DNA of 64,000 bases from Cyclobacterium qasimii M12-11B (GCF_000427295.1 NZ_ATNM01000065.1:5613-69612); one strand, 5' to 3'; shown: positions 9,276 to 19,099, counted from the first letter of the stretch. Made by a program: numbers and translations. The notes: generated from the letters alone by a model not told the origin.

Positions 9276-10036
9276 TTGTTCTTAATTTGCAAACGAAGCT
9301 TTCTTAAAACCTCACGTTCAAGTTCTACTGCCTTTGGGAAAAGCAGGTCATTTTCAATTTTAGCATGTATCATTAATTCACTTTCGAGCTTTTGAAGTTC
9401 AAGGTACAATACACGCACAGATACGCTTGCGCTATTAGAAATCTGGTAATCGTTTGTAAGTTTCCTGATACCCTTCATTTCATCATCATGTGCATCATGC
9501 TCTTCAGCCATTTTCTGAATCGACGGTAAAGTAAAAACTTTAATCCCCTCAGACAATGGAACCGAACCATTTTCAATTTCATGCAAATAGGCAATCCTTT
9601 CAAAAAGGCTATCCTCCTCTTCATGAATGTGGTGAATAAAGTCGTCCACAAACAAGGGAAACATCAATCTCAAATCAGTGATCAGGCTTTTTTGGGATTT
9701 ATCCATTTCGATTCCCTCCACCATACTGGTAAGGAAAGGCAAGGCCTGCCTGATAAAATGCCGGTGTTTTTTCTTGAGATATCCTACCAAAACGCCTATA
9801 GGATGAAGAAAGAGTTCATCTTTAGTTGGCTCTACCCTGCCAGCCCATTCTTCCAACTCAGCAATTACCTGGGAAGGGTTCACATTGTATTTGGCACAGA
9901 CTTCTTTCAAGGAATGTTCCTCATGATGAAAGAAACTAATGCCAAAATAGTGCAGTACTTCAGCTAAAACATGGTTTTCAGTAACCAATTCTCCAATGGA
10001 TTTTATATGTTTGTTTTCGGAAGAGTGCATTAACAC
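9272..10036 (-). CDS. Hemerythrin-domain protein related to the ScdA/YtfE iron-sulfur repair family
   Basis: A 254-residue cytoplasmic protein. The first ~65 residues resemble the ScdA N-terminal domain (IGELVTENHVLAEVLHYFGI, then LKEVCAKYNVNPSQVIAEL). The rest is a four-helix hemerythrin domain with His/Glu di-iron ligands in DDFIHHIHEEEDSLF, EEHDAHDDEM and MIHAKIENDLLFPK. Proteins of this type repair iron-sulfur centres after nitric oxide or oxidative damage. The ScdA N-terminal domain normally has a Cys-Cys-Gly motif, but here that place reads ISFFHHEEHS, so its chemistry may differ. It is the first gene of the operon with ruvX and def. Confidence 0.82.
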   Translation of the reverse strand: MLMHSSENKHIKSIGELVTENHVLAEVLHYFGISFFHHEEHSLKEVCAKYNVNPSQVIAELEEWAGRVEPTKDELFLHPIGVLVGYLKKKHRHFIRQALPFLTSMVEGIEMDKSQKSLITDLRLMFPLFVDDFIHHIHEEEDSLFERIAYLHEIENGSVPLSEGIKVFTLPSIQKMAEEHDAHDDEMKGIRKLTNDYQISNSASVSVRVLYLELQKLESELMIHAKIENDLLFPKAVELEREVLRKLRLQIKNN

Positions 10037-10203
10037 AAAATTAAAAGAAATAAATGTAAAAAAAGTAAGTTAGCGCACCGATTTTAAAAATATTACGTTT
10101 ATCTAAACGAAACGCCAGTAATAGATGTTTAATTGTAAAATTGGCGAAAAACCATTAAATTAAACGATGCTTTTCTTTGCATAAAAATATAAACAGGAAC
10201 AAC

Positions 10204-11838
10204 GTGAGCATAAAGAAGAATACGAAATCACAAATAAGACTACCAATTTTCCTGGCTTTGGGTATTTCGGCGGGTATTTGGATAGGAGCAACCTTTGCAG
10301 AACCCTCATCAGATAGAAATGATCTAAAATCAGCAATTTATAAATTGCAGGAGATCATTACTTACATCAACAGGGATTATGTAGACAGTGTAGATACCAA
10401 CGAGTTGGTAGAATTTGGCATTGAAAAAATGCTCGGGAAACTTGATCCTCACTCCAGTTATATTCCAGCGAAGGATGCAGCCTTGGCAAAGTCTCAGCTA
10501 GATGGAGAATTTGACGGGATAGGCATTGAGTTTGGTATTTTAAGAGACACCATATATGTGGTATCCCCTTTAACCGGTGGGCCTTCTGAGAAGATAGGTT
10601 TGCTACCAGGAGATCAAATCGTAAAAGTAGATGGTGAAACGGTAGCAGGAACAGGTATTACCAATAGAGATGTTTTTGATTTACTACGTGGGCCAAAAGG
10701 CAGTCAGGTAGAAATTGCTATTAAAAGAAAGCGAGAAGAAGACCTTCTGGACTTTAAAATCACACGTGATAAAATACCTCAATACAGTGTGAACGCCGCT
10801 TACATGATAGACGGTGAAACAGGTTATATTAAAATAACCCGATTTGCAGCCAACACGCATGAGGAATTTAGAAGTGCTTTGGAAGAATTGAAGGCTGAGG
10901 GAATGAAGCGTTTAATAATGGATCTTCAGGGAAATCCTGGAGGCTATATGGGAGCGGCCATAAATATTGCAGATGAAATGTTGAAAGACAAGGCTGTAAT
11001 TGTTTCTCAAAAAGGAAAACTGGATAGATACAATCAGGAAGCTTTTGCAGTTCGCCCTGGCGCATTTGAAGAAGGCGCAGTGATTGTCTTGGTAAATGAA
11101 GGAAGTGCTTCCGCCTCTGAAATTGTAGCCGGTGCCATACAGGACAACGATAGAGGGCTAATTGTAGGCCGGAGATCTTTCGGTAAAGGACTTGTGCAGA
11201 TGCCTATAGATTTATCGGACGGTGCTGAATTAAGACTTACCATTGCCAGGTACTATACGCCTTCGGGAAGATCCATTCAGAAACCTTATGGGGAGAGCGA
11301 AGAAGATTATGCCATGGATTATTACAATCGACTAGAGCATGGAGAATTCTTTAGTGCTGACAGCATAGACTTTAACGACACCTTGAAATACGAAACTTTG
11401 AAAGGAAGAACCGTATATGGCGGAGGTGGTATCATGCCTGATTACTTTGTTCCTATGGATACAAGTATGTCAAGCTCTTATGTCAACAGGCTGTTTAGCT
11501 CTGAGTCATGGAGGGAATACATCTTGGATTACCTGGATATAAATAAAAAGAAATTTGATAAAATGTCTTTTGAGGCATTTAACAAAGACTTCGAAATTAC
11601 GGATGCGATGCTAAGTGATTTGGTCAAAACAGGAGAAAAATACAAGGTGAAGTTCAATGAAAAGGACTTTGCTAAATCGAAAAACTATTTAAAGATTCTC
11701 CTCAAAGCCCACATGGCTAGAAACATCTACGATGATGACGCCTTTTATAAGGTGATTAACGAGGTCAATGAAATTTACCAACAAGCAATAAAGCTGCTGG
11801 ACAATGCAGGGGCTTTGGCTTTCTTTAAAGAAGAATAA
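10204..11838 (+). CDS. S41-family C-terminal processing peptidase (CtpA-like)
   Basis: Periplasmic serine protease with an N-terminal membrane anchor (hydrophobic segment LPIFLALGISAGIWIGATFA). It has a PDZ domain (numbered from an upstream TTG at 10177, about residues 105-185) and the S41 catalytic core: the Ser in NEGSASASEIVAGA (about 310) and the Lys in RRSFGKGLVQ (about 337), a Ser-Lys dyad. The C-terminal ~150 residues are a helical extension common in Bacteroidota members. The GTG at 10204 (MSIKKNTKSQI...) gives a cleaner anchor than the upstream TTG at 10177, so I use it, but this is a judgement. The gene is transcribed alone and ends at a strong terminator. Confidence 0.92.
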   Translation: MSIKKNTKSQIRLPIFLALGISAGIWIGATFAEPSSDRNDLKSAIYKLQEIITYINRDYVDSVDTNELVEFGIEKMLGKLDPHSSYIPAKDAALAKSQLDGEFDGIGIEFGILRDTIYVVSPLTGGPSEKIGLLPGDQIVKVDGETVAGTGITNRDVFDLLRGPKGSQVEIAIKRKREEDLLDFKITRDKIPQYSVNAAYMIDGETGYIKITRFAANTHEEFRSALEELKAEGMKRLIMDLQGNPGGYMGAAINIADEMLKDKAVIVSQKGKLDRYNQEAFAVRPGAFEEGAVIVLVNEGSASASEIVAGAIQDNDRGLIVGRRSFGKGLVQMPIDLSDGAELRLTIARYYTPSGRSIQKPYGESEEDYAMDYYNRLEHGEFFSADSIDFNDTLKYETLKGRTVYGGGGIMPDYFVPMDTSMSSSYVNRLFSSESWREYILDYLDINKKKFDKMSFEAFNKDFEITDAMLSDLVKTGEKYKVKFNEKDFAKSKNYLKILLKAHMARNIYDDDAFYKVINEVNEIYQQAIKLLDNAGALAFFKEE

Positions 11839-11856
11839 TAACATTATCACCATATA

Positions 11857-11887
11857 AGCCGGGGGAACAATTTCTCCGGCTTTTTTT
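11857..11887 (+). terminator. Rho-independent terminator of the S41 peptidase gene
   Basis: AGCCGGGG / CTCCGGCT form an 8-bp stem with one mismatch around a short AT-rich loop, followed by a run of seven T. It lies 18 bp after the stop codon. Confidence 0.85.
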
Positions 11888-11903
11888 GTGCCTTAGTAAT
11901 TTT

Positions 11904-11978
11904 AACCCGAAATAGGCAATAGATCATCTATTACGTGATGAAATTACTCATCACGAACCCTATTGTATAATCCGGGTT
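11904..11978. repeat. Palindromic intergenic element, full copy (AACCCG...CGGGTT)
   Basis: Three nested inverted pairs are visible: AACCCG/CGGGTT at the ends, CAATAG/CTATTG inside, and CGTGATGA/TCATCACG at the centre. Reduced copies of the same left arm (AACCC, AAAT, GCAATAG) occur near 40008 and 59441. It holds no gene and could fold into a long stem in RNA or single-stranded DNA. Confidence 0.6.
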
Positions 11979-12026
11979 TAACTTAAAAAATACAATCCAG
12001 ATTTAAACCCTAACCCGCTACTCCAA

Positions 12027-12425
12027 ATGAGTGAATCTGTTCAAATTAAATTTAATCATTACGCCATTTACGCACGTAACCTTGAAGAAACCAATGACTT
12101 TTACAGTGAGGTTATTGGCCTTCAAAAAATTGAGGATCCCTTTAAAGATCACTTACATACTTGGTTCGATATTGGACATGGACTTTCTGTACATGTAATA
12201 GCAAGAGAACAGCCTTGGAAAGAACAAAAAGTAGATCGAACCAACCACATATGCTTTTGCGTCAAAGACCTGGAAGGTTTTATGGAGAAATTGAATAAAC
12301 ATGAGGTGCCTTTTGGGGATTCAAAAGGCAGTAATGGGAAGGTTAACCTCCGCCCGGATGGTATTAGGCAGATATTCTTTCAAGATCCAAACGGCTATTG
12401 GCTAGAAATCAACGATGATGTTTAA
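12027..12425 (+). CDS. VOC-family protein (glyoxalase/bleomycin-resistance fold)
   Basis: A 132-residue single-module vicinal-oxygen-chelate protein. The fold appears as two beta-alpha-beta-beta-beta units: KFNHYAIYARNLEETNDFYSEVIG..., then DRTNHICFCVKDLEGFMEKL... ending FFQDPNGYWLEINDDV. Candidate metal ligands are the first His (NHYAIY), the His in NHICF and the Glu in WLEI. These proteins include lyases, dioxygenases and binding proteins, and nothing here fixes the substrate. It lies alone between two terminator-like hairpins and convergent to the M1 peptidase gene. Confidence 0.85.
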   Translation: MSESVQIKFNHYAIYARNLEETNDFYSEVIGLQKIEDPFKDHLHTWFDIGHGLSVHVIAREQPWKEQKVDRTNHICFCVKDLEGFMEKLNKHEVPFGDSKGSNGKVNLRPDGIRQIFFQDPNGYWLEINDDV

Positions 12426-12468
12426 AAGGAAAATCGTCTGTCCTTTATTGGAAATGCTAAATAAAAAT

Positions 12469-12498
12469 AAAAGGAGGGGCTAGAATGCCCCTCCTTTT
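12469..12498. terminator. Bidirectional terminator between the VOC and M1 peptidase genes
   Basis: AAAAGGAGGGGC and GCCCCTCCTTTT form a perfect 12-bp stem with the loop TAGAAT. It lies between the convergent 3' ends at 12425 and 12503 and has A and T tails on both sides. Confidence 0.9.
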
Positions 12499-12502
12499 AT
12501 GC

Positions 12503-14458
12503 CTACTCTTTATAAATATCACTTGGCCATTTGTCATTGGCAATATTAATGTCTGGAAGCACTTTGTCAGGGTCAATTTCAACACCGACCAGCTGTTTGT
12601 TGGATTTGTGTTGGTAATTCCAACTGTCTCCCCTTTGCCATATTTCTACAGGCAACATTATTCTTTCCTTGCTGCCATCTGCATAGGTTAGGCCCAATTT
12701 CACAGGCATTGGCACGCCACCTTTATTGCTTAAAATCACCACCTGATCATTGCCATAAGGCACTACATTTTCTATGGCCAGATCAATATTATCAGTGCCA
12801 TAAAACCAGGACTTCCAAAACCAGGAAAGGTTTTCTCCTCCTACATTTTCGATGATATTGAAGAAATCATTTGGCTGGGGATGCTTGTAAGCCCATGCTT
12901 CAATATAAGCCTTAAAGGCATTGTCAAAACGCTCTTCACCCAATATATACTCCCTTAAAAGAAACAACCCAATGGCTGGTTTCATATAGGCAATCATCCC
13001 TAAGTTTGAGGTATTGGCAACATCAGGATAAGTGTCGATTCCTTCCCTATCTTCGCTGTTTAGCCAGTTTACGTATTTTCTTGTTTGCTGTAAGTCAGAA
13101 CCATACTCTCCCTCGTTGAATGCGACAGAACTGTAATGGTTGATAAATGAATTGAACCCTTCGTCCATCCATGCATAACGCCTTTCATTCGTTCCTACAA
13201 TCATAGGGAACCAATTGTGACCAAACTCATGGTCTGTCACGCCCCAAAGGGAACCTTCTTTGCTTTTATAGCTACAGAAATTCAAACCAGGGTATTCCAT
13301 ACCGTTAATGTCTGCCGCAACATTTACTGCCGCGGGGTAAGGATAAGGATACCATTTATTGGAGTAATGTTCGATAGACGCCTTGCTGTATTCTGTAGAA
13401 CGGCTCCAGGCATCCTGTCCGTCACTTTCTTTTGGGTAAACAGATTGCGCAATGGCCTTTTTACCTTCAGGTAAATTTATTTGGGCAGCATCCCAGATAA
13501 AAGCCTTAGAAGAAGAAAAGGCTACATCTCTGGCATTTTCTATTTTGAAGTGCCAGGTAAGGGTACCCTCCTGTTTCGGTCTGGTTAATTCTGGCTTTAA
13601 AACCTCCTCAGGTTTTACGAGATAAACAGTTGTGTCGCTATTGCTTGCCTTTTCTAATCGTTCCAATAAAGTCCCATTCAGTACTTCTTTGGGATTCTGA
13701 AGTGCACCCGAACCTACCACAATATGGTCATAAGGAACGGTCACTTTATAATCAAAGTCACCATAGTCCAGGTAAAACTCTCCTGCTCCAAGGTATGGCT
13801 CTATGTTCCAACCCTCCACATCATCAAAAACCGCTACTTTTGGATACCATTGCGCCAAAGCGTATATGGTACCATCAGCTACAGTCAGCCTTCCCATTCT
13901 GTCCATGCCTTTTACAGGAACCTTAAATGTGAAATTCATTGAAACAGTGGCCACTCCACCCTTAGCAGGAATAGGTTCATTAAAGAAAACCTGCATCCTC
14001 GTATCTGTAATGATATGTTTTGAAGAAACCGTACTTCCTCTTTTACTCAATTGTGCAGCTACATTATTGATCGTATAGCCACCATCAATATCACCATTGT
14101 ACCTATTGCCCTGAATAGGTGTAGTAAGTGTACCCCTGGAATCTGGCGTAAACCTGTTTTGCTCCAGGTGAAGCCAAATAAATGACAAACTTTCCGGACT
14201 ATTATTGGTATAGGTAATGTCTACCTTACCAGTAACGGTATGCTCGTCTTCATCAATGGTAACAGCAATTTTATAATCGGCTCCATTTTGCCAATAGTCT
14301 GGCCCTGGCTTGCCTGAAGCAGCCCTATAGGCTGAACCTTGACGGTAGGTAAATTCATTGAAGTCATTCTGGTTATTGCTTTCCACCTGGGCCAAAACCC
14401 AATTGCTGGAAAACAAAAAGGCTACAACCAGCCATTTGCTTAGATGATTATATTTCAT
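12503..14458 (-). CDS. M1-family metallopeptidase (gluzincin aminopeptidase), exported
   Basis: A zinc aminopeptidase of 651 residues with a signal peptide (residues 1-23, ending VLAQ). An N-terminal beta domain (about 60-280) leads into the catalytic domain. That domain has the exopeptidase-type motif GMEYPG (386-391), the zinc site HEFGH (410-414) and the third ligand Glu in MDEGF (433). A Tyr-rich segment follows. The protein lacks the long C-terminal ERAP-like domain, as is common in Bacteroidota secreted M1 enzymes that degrade peptides outside the cytoplasm. The gene is alone on its strand, with a terminator right after its stop and the TonB receptor gene diverging upstream. Confidence 0.92.
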   Translation of the reverse strand: MKYNHLSKWLVVAFLFSSNWVLAQVESNNQNDFNEFTYRQGSAYRAASGKPGPDYWQNGADYKIAVTIDEDEHTVTGKVDITYTNNSPESLSFIWLHLEQNRFTPDSRGTLTTPIQGNRYNGDIDGGYTINNVAAQLSKRGSTVSSKHIITDTRMQVFFNEPIPAKGGVATVSMNFTFKVPVKGMDRMGRLTVADGTIYALAQWYPKVAVFDDVEGWNIEPYLGAGEFYLDYGDFDYKVTVPYDHIVVGSGALQNPKEVLNGTLLERLEKASNSDTTVYLVKPEEVLKPELTRPKQEGTLTWHFKIENARDVAFSSSKAFIWDAAQINLPEGKKAIAQSVYPKESDGQDAWSRSTEYSKASIEHYSNKWYPYPYPAAVNVAADINGMEYPGLNFCSYKSKEGSLWGVTDHEFGHNWFPMIVGTNERRYAWMDEGFNSFINHYSSVAFNEGEYGSDLQQTRKYVNWLNSEDREGIDTYPDVANTSNLGMIAYMKPAIGLFLLREYILGEERFDNAFKAYIEAWAYKHPQPNDFFNIIENVGGENLSWFWKSWFYGTDNIDLAIENVVPYGNDQVVILSNKGGVPMPVKLGLTYADGSKERIMLPVEIWQRGDSWNYQHKSNKQLVGVEIDPDKVLPDINIANDKWPSDIYKE

Positions 14459-14703
14459 AATTCTTTTTTTGCTAAATTAAAAGAATTGAGTAACAAAAAG
14501 GAATTCACAGGTATTATTCGTTCTTTAACTTGCAATGTCTGGAACAAAAAAAGCCATCATATCAGCTAAAAATTAAAAGTTTATTTCGTTAAATACAGGT
14601 CTCTTTATTAGAACTATAAGTTTGCGGTCTTGAACGACTACGATCTTCGGATTTGTATTTCTAAGTTTTTGAAGGGTACTTTGGGCCGCAAATAACTATT
14701 CAT

Positions 14704-16530
14704 ATGAAATACTGCCTACTATTAAGCTTTCTTTTGCTCAGTGCATTAACCACACTGGCCCAAAATGACAGCATCACGCATACCTTGGATGAAGTAATCA
14801 TTAAGGAGAATAGGATGAAAATCCCCTTTTCCAAGAGCTCCCGAAACATAAATATTATCCATAGAAAGGAAATTGAAACAACCCCAGGAAGGAGCCTACA
14901 GGAAATCCTTTCTTTCACACCAGGCATTGACGTTAGGCAAAGAGGAGTAAGTGGTGTGCAGGCAGACATAGGCATACGAGGTGGCTCTTTCGAGCAAACC
15001 CTTATGTTGGTCAATGGAATCAAGCTTTCAGATCCGCAGACAGGCCACCACATGGTCAATATCCCCGTACCCTTGTCCAGTGTGCAGAGAATTGATGTAC
15101 TCAAAGGACCTGCTTCCAGAATATACGGGCAGAATGCCTATGCTGGTGCAATAAACATAGTTACGGAACTATCTGATAGGTTCAACGTGAACGGAGGCGT
15201 TTACGGTGGTGATTTTGGCATGAGAGGAGGTTCTATTCAAGCGTCTCTACCGATAGGGAAGTTAAAACAAAACATCTCAGTTGCTCACGATGCCAGCGAT
15301 GGCCATTGGCACAACAGCGATTATTCGATCAATACCCTGTTCTATGAAGCTGGAATAGCCTTGACAAATTCGCAGGAATTAAAAACCATCCTGTCTTTTG
15401 CCAATAGGGACTTTGGCGCAAATGGTTTTTATACAAGCACCTTCCCTGACCAATGGGAAAGCGTCCAAACCAGCCTGGCGGCCATCAGCCATACGCTGGA
15501 AAAAGGCAATACTTATCTTCAGACACGGGCTTATTGGAGAAGTAATAAAGACGAATTCAGGTTGGTAAGAAATGATCCTTCCTTTTTCCAAAACCAACAT
15601 ACTACCAATGTCTACGCCCTAGAAATCAATGGTCGTCAGGACACAGATTTTGGTACTGTAGGCTATGGAGTCGAAGGAAGGCAGGAAGAAATAGACAGCA
15701 ATAATCTCGGCTTGAGAGAAAGGACCATCATGGGCGCTTTTTTAGAACACCGCATGAATTTCTCTAAACATGGGGACGTTAGAGCTGGGCTCTATTCCAA
15801 TTATTATTCAGAATATGGATGGAAACATTTTCCAGGAGCTGAGGTTGGTTATCAACTCAACCCATGGCTGAGAACCTACGCCAATTTTGGTATGAGCTTC
15901 CGAATCCCTACTTATACTGATTTGTACTATGTTGGTCCTACCAATATAGGCAACGAGGAGCTGAAACCTGAAAAAGCGATCAATTATGAAGGTGGATTTA
16001 AAATTTTGAAAGAAGGATTCAGAGCAGAAATAGTGTATTTCAACAGACATACCGACAACCTGATAGAATGGACCAGAGCCGATACTGAATCGCCATGGAA
16101 GCCTCAAAATTTTAACGAGGTCACCTTTCAGGGAATAGAAACGGGATTCCATTATCAATTTGCTGATACGCAAAAGGATTTAAAATTAAGTGAAATTAGC
16201 CTCAGTTATAACTACATAGATGCCAACCTCATTGAGAAAGAAGGCATAGAAACGAGGTATTCCCTAACAGCTTTGCGTCACCAGTTAATCACCGGTTTGC
16301 AGCTCACTTTTAAAGAAAGCTTTGAACTTACCGCTAAAATGAGGTACATAGAAAGGATGAGTTTGGACCCCTATTTTCTATTTGATGCCCGTTTGGATTA
16401 TAATCGCTTGAAAAAATTCAGCTTTTTTACAGAAGTTTCGAACATTAGCAATACGGATTATGTAGAAGCCGGAACCGTGCAAATGCCGGGAAGATGGGCA
16501 CGAGCGGGAATGAATTTCAGGTTAAAGTAA
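14704..16530 (+). CDS. TonB-dependent outer-membrane receptor
   Basis: A 608-residue outer-membrane beta-barrel importer. The signal peptide ends near LTTLAQ (about 20). A TonB-box-like stretch, HTLDEVIIKENR, follows. The plug (about 45-160) shows SLQEILSFTPGIDVRQRG, GIRGGSFEQTLMLVNG and VQRIDVLKGPASRIYGQNAYAGAINI. The C-terminus ends FRLK with the aromatic pattern of a last barrel strand. It lacks the N-terminal carboxypeptidase-like domain of SusC proteins and has no SusD partner, so it is more like siderophore, vitamin or metal receptors. I cannot name the ligand. I looked upstream for a cobalamin riboswitch and saw none. Confidence 0.9.
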   Translation: MKYCLLLSFLLLSALTTLAQNDSITHTLDEVIIKENRMKIPFSKSSRNINIIHRKEIETTPGRSLQEILSFTPGIDVRQRGVSGVQADIGIRGGSFEQTLMLVNGIKLSDPQTGHHMVNIPVPLSSVQRIDVLKGPASRIYGQNAYAGAINIVTELSDRFNVNGGVYGGDFGMRGGSIQASLPIGKLKQNISVAHDASDGHWHNSDYSINTLFYEAGIALTNSQELKTILSFANRDFGANGFYTSTFPDQWESVQTSLAAISHTLEKGNTYLQTRAYWRSNKDEFRLVRNDPSFFQNQHTTNVYALEINGRQDTDFGTVGYGVEGRQEEIDSNNLGLRERTIMGAFLEHRMNFSKHGDVRAGLYSNYYSEYGWKHFPGAEVGYQLNPWLRTYANFGMSFRIPTYTDLYYVGPTNIGNEELKPEKAINYEGGFKILKEGFRAEIVYFNRHTDNLIEWTRADTESPWKPQNFNEVTFQGIETGFHYQFADTQKDLKLSEISLSYNYIDANLIEKEGIETRYSLTALRHQLITGLQLTFKESFELTAKMRYIERMSLDPYFLFDARLDYNRLKKFSFFTEVSNISNTDYVEAGTVQMPGRWARAGMNFRLK

Positions 16531-16629
16531 GTGAATTTAGGGTAGGAAAAGAAAACTTCGATTCCATCTAACTCTTTATAGCTTAACATTACATTCTATG
16601 CTCATGTTAAGCTAAAAAATTCAATAAAT

Positions 16630-16658
16630 CCGAAAAACCCCACCGAGGTGGAATTTTT
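16630..16658. terminator. Possible terminator downstream of the TonB receptor
   Basis: CGAAAAACCCCACC..GGTGGAATTTTT contains a short CCAC/GTGG stem in A and T tracts, about 100 bp after the receptor stop. The stem is short, so the call is moderate. Confidence 0.4.
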
Positions 16659-16759
16659 GTACCCAATGGCGGCAGCCCTAGGGTTAGAGAAATATATAAT
16701 ATACAATTTTGGCTTCAAAACATTACTAATCGATGTATTCGAATCCGGGTTAAAGCAAA

Positions 16760-16802
16760 GAAGCCCCTGCATACGGAAATTATCCATTTGCAGGGGCTTT
16801 TC
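16760..16802. terminator. Terminator of the sulfatase operon
   Basis: AAGCCCCTGCA and TGCAGGGGCTT form an 11-bp perfect stem around a 17-base loop. On the minus strand it sits 34 bp beyond the sulfatase stop at 16836. It may also stop plus-strand transcripts. Confidence 0.8.
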
Positions 16803-16835
16803 CACTACCTAAAGAAATTTAGACAGTTCCTTTAT

Positions 16836-18464
16836 TTATTTTTTCCGTGCTTCCAGATAAGCATCCAGGTATTTTTTATCATTCTCGTCACTGTCTCCGT
16901 ATTTTTCACGGAGTCCTTTCAGCCTTTCATGCATCATGGTCCTTACCTCTGCATATTCTGGATCGTCATATACATTGTTCATCTCAGAAGGATCTGTTTT
17001 CAAGTCATACATTTCCCACTCGTCAATGTCATAATAGAAATGCATCAACTTGTAGCGGTCTGTGGCCACCCCATAATGACGCTTTACCATGTGTACAGAA
17101 GGATACTCATAATAAGTGTAATAGACAGCATCTCTCCATTCACCTGATTCTCCACTGACCAATTTTCGGAACGATTCTCCCTGCATTTCTTTAGGTGTTT
17201 CAACACCCGCATAATCCAAGAAGGTAGGCGCAAAATCTAGATTCTGAACCAATTTATCGATTTTGGTCCCTGCTTTTATTTCCTTTGGATATCGAACCAA
17301 AAGAGGCGTTCTGAAGGATTCTTCATACATAAAACGCTTGTCAAACCAACCATGCTCACCCAAATAGAATCCCTGATCGGAAGTATAGACTACTATTGTA
17401 TTCTCTGCAAGACCATTAGCCTCCAGGTAATCCAGCACCTCACCTACTCCATCATCTACTGACTTGATTGTTCTTAAGTAATCTTTAATGTAACGGTTAA
17501 ATTTCCAATGAGCGATTTCTCTCTTTTTCTCAGCACTAAAAGTAGATTCATCTCCTTGCCCAAAAGCCTTTTTAAAAGCTTCATTTTTTGGATCATAGGC
17601 CGCTTTCCACTTGGCCAGTTGTTCAGGATTAAAACGCTTTAATTCATTGGCAAAACCAGTACTGTCACCGTAAGGATCCACTTCCATTTTAAAATCATGT
17701 CCCCATCGGGCATGTCCATCTATTTCCATCTCTTGTGTCTTGGCAGCAGTGCCTCTACCCACATAGTTGGTTTCCTGGTCAAAGAAACTGGCTGGAGGGG
17801 TGAAATCCTTGTCATCATACAAGGTCAGGTATTCTTCTGCGGGTTTCCAGTTTCTATGAGGTGCCTTTTGATGGTACATCAATGCAAAAGGTTTTTCTTT
17901 ATCCCTTCCAGTTTCCAACCATTTTAAAGCTTCATCTGTGGTAATGTCGGTCACATAACCCTCAAACCTTGTTTTCTTACCATCTACCAAAAAGTCTGGA
18001 TTGTAATAATTTCCTTGTCCAGGCAAAACCATGGAATAATCAAAACCCTGAGGCAATCCATCCAAGTGGATCTTTCCGATCAAAGCTGTTTGGTAACCAT
18101 TAGCCTGTAATAGCTTCGGGAAATTGTCTTGGTTCCAATCAAAGGGTTGAACATTGTCTACCTTACCATTGACAAAACTGTGTTTACCAGTAAGAAGTAC
18201 TGCCCGGCTAGGCGCACAAATGGAGTTGGTAACGGTGGCTCTGGTAAAGATCGCCCCTTCATTCGCAATCCGGTCTATATTCGGCGTTTCATTTAAATCA
18301 TGCCCATAAGCGCTGATCGCCTGATAAGCATGATCATCTGACATGATAAAGAGGATATTGGGTGGTTTTTCATCCGTATTTTCCTCCTCTTTGGTATTAC
18401 ATCCTGTTGCCATATAGACAATTGCAGCCATGTAAAAGATTAATTTGAGTTTACAAAAATTCAT
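16836..18464 (-). CDS. Formylglycine-dependent sulfatase (family S1), lipoprotein
   Basis: Removes sulfate esters, probably from glycans, outside the cytoplasm. The N-terminus is a lipoprotein signal with lipobox Cys22 (VYMATGC). Metal-binding Asp residues lie in FIMSDDHAYQ (43-44). The sulfatase signature SICAPSRAVLLTGKH has Cys83, which must be oxidised to formylglycine (C-x-P-S-R). Later motifs are TALIGKIHLDG, VVYTSDQGFYLGEHGWFDKR and a C-terminal MYDLKTDPSEMNNV segment. The 542-residue length is complete. The layout is like S1 enzymes acting on sulfated N-acetylhexosamine, but the substrate cannot be fixed. The start lies 5 bp after the stop of the truncated sulfatase gene upstream. Confidence 0.9.
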   Translation of the reverse strand: MNFCKLKLIFYMAAIVYMATGCNTKEEENTDEKPPNILFIMSDDHAYQAISAYGHDLNETPNIDRIANEGAIFTRATVTNSICAPSRAVLLTGKHSFVNGKVDNVQPFDWNQDNFPKLLQANGYQTALIGKIHLDGLPQGFDYSMVLPGQGNYYNPDFLVDGKKTRFEGYVTDITTDEALKWLETGRDKEKPFALMYHQKAPHRNWKPAEEYLTLYDDKDFTPPASFFDQETNYVGRGTAAKTQEMEIDGHARWGHDFKMEVDPYGDSTGFANELKRFNPEQLAKWKAAYDPKNEAFKKAFGQGDESTFSAEKKREIAHWKFNRYIKDYLRTIKSVDDGVGEVLDYLEANGLAENTIVVYTSDQGFYLGEHGWFDKRFMYEESFRTPLLVRYPKEIKAGTKIDKLVQNLDFAPTFLDYAGVETPKEMQGESFRKLVSGESGEWRDAVYYTYYEYPSVHMVKRHYGVATDRYKLMHFYYDIDEWEMYDLKTDPSEMNNVYDDPEYAEVRTMMHERLKGLREKYGDSDENDKKYLDAYLEARKK

Positions 18465-18469
18465 GGTAT

Positions 18470-19099
18470 TTATTGTTTAATTGTTTCAATTCTACCAGGT
18501 TCACGCCTGTTTTTTCCAGCTATATCCATCAAATCATCCCCCATATCTTGACGGACTTCATTAGCCAGTGCTGATAATTCCGCTACAATTTGGGGATTTT
18601 CTTGCTGCACATCATAACGCTCTCCCGTATCTCTTCGGAGATCGTACAAGGCCATGCCTGTTGCTATTTGCCTGGTCTCTCCATTCACTCCTTCTTTGCC
18701 AGGAGAAGACCCTTCATAAGTACGGTGTAAATGTGGAAACACGAGTTTCCAATTGTCTTTTCTAATGGCCTCCAAAGCATTTTTTTGGTAATAATAGTTA
18801 AACGTTTTCCTGGGATTGGCATCAGGCACATTCTCCCATAAAGCCAAGATACTAATGCCATCAATTTTTCTTTCCGGTAAAGGCACCTTCAATATTTCGG
18901 CAAAAGTTGGAAAAAAATCGATGGTGGAAGCCAGCTTATTGTTGATGGTACCAGCTGGGATTCTTCTGGGCCATTTCACGATACAGGGTACTCGCTGACC
19001 ACCTTCAAAACTGGTTCCTTTTCCTTCCCTTAAACCACCTGCAGAACCTGCATGTGTCCCGAAATTAAGCCAAGGGCCGTTGACATCATTTCCTGATGA
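18470..19099 (-). pseudogene. 5'-truncated sulfatase (C-terminal domain only)
   Basis: The reading frame, open back to about 19099, encodes the second half of an S1 sulfatase. It runs from NGPWLNFGTHAGSAGGLREG and GTSFEGGQRVPCIVKWPRR through LASTIDFFPTFAEIL to LYDLRRDTGERYDV. The first ~270 residues, with the metal-binding Asp pair and the C-x-P-S-R signature, are missing. Homology stops abruptly at about 19080, next to unrelated AT-rich sequence and the tRNA cluster, and a stop codon lies in frame at 19100-19102. The piece cannot be an active sulfatase. The break looks like a real deletion or recombination, not a single-base error. The intact sulfatase follows 5 bp downstream. Confidence 0.85.

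Noticed and set aside
14459-14703. Cobalamin riboswitch upstream of the TonB receptor
   Set aside because: I looked for the conserved B12-box and did not see it; the leader is AT-rich without clear structure.
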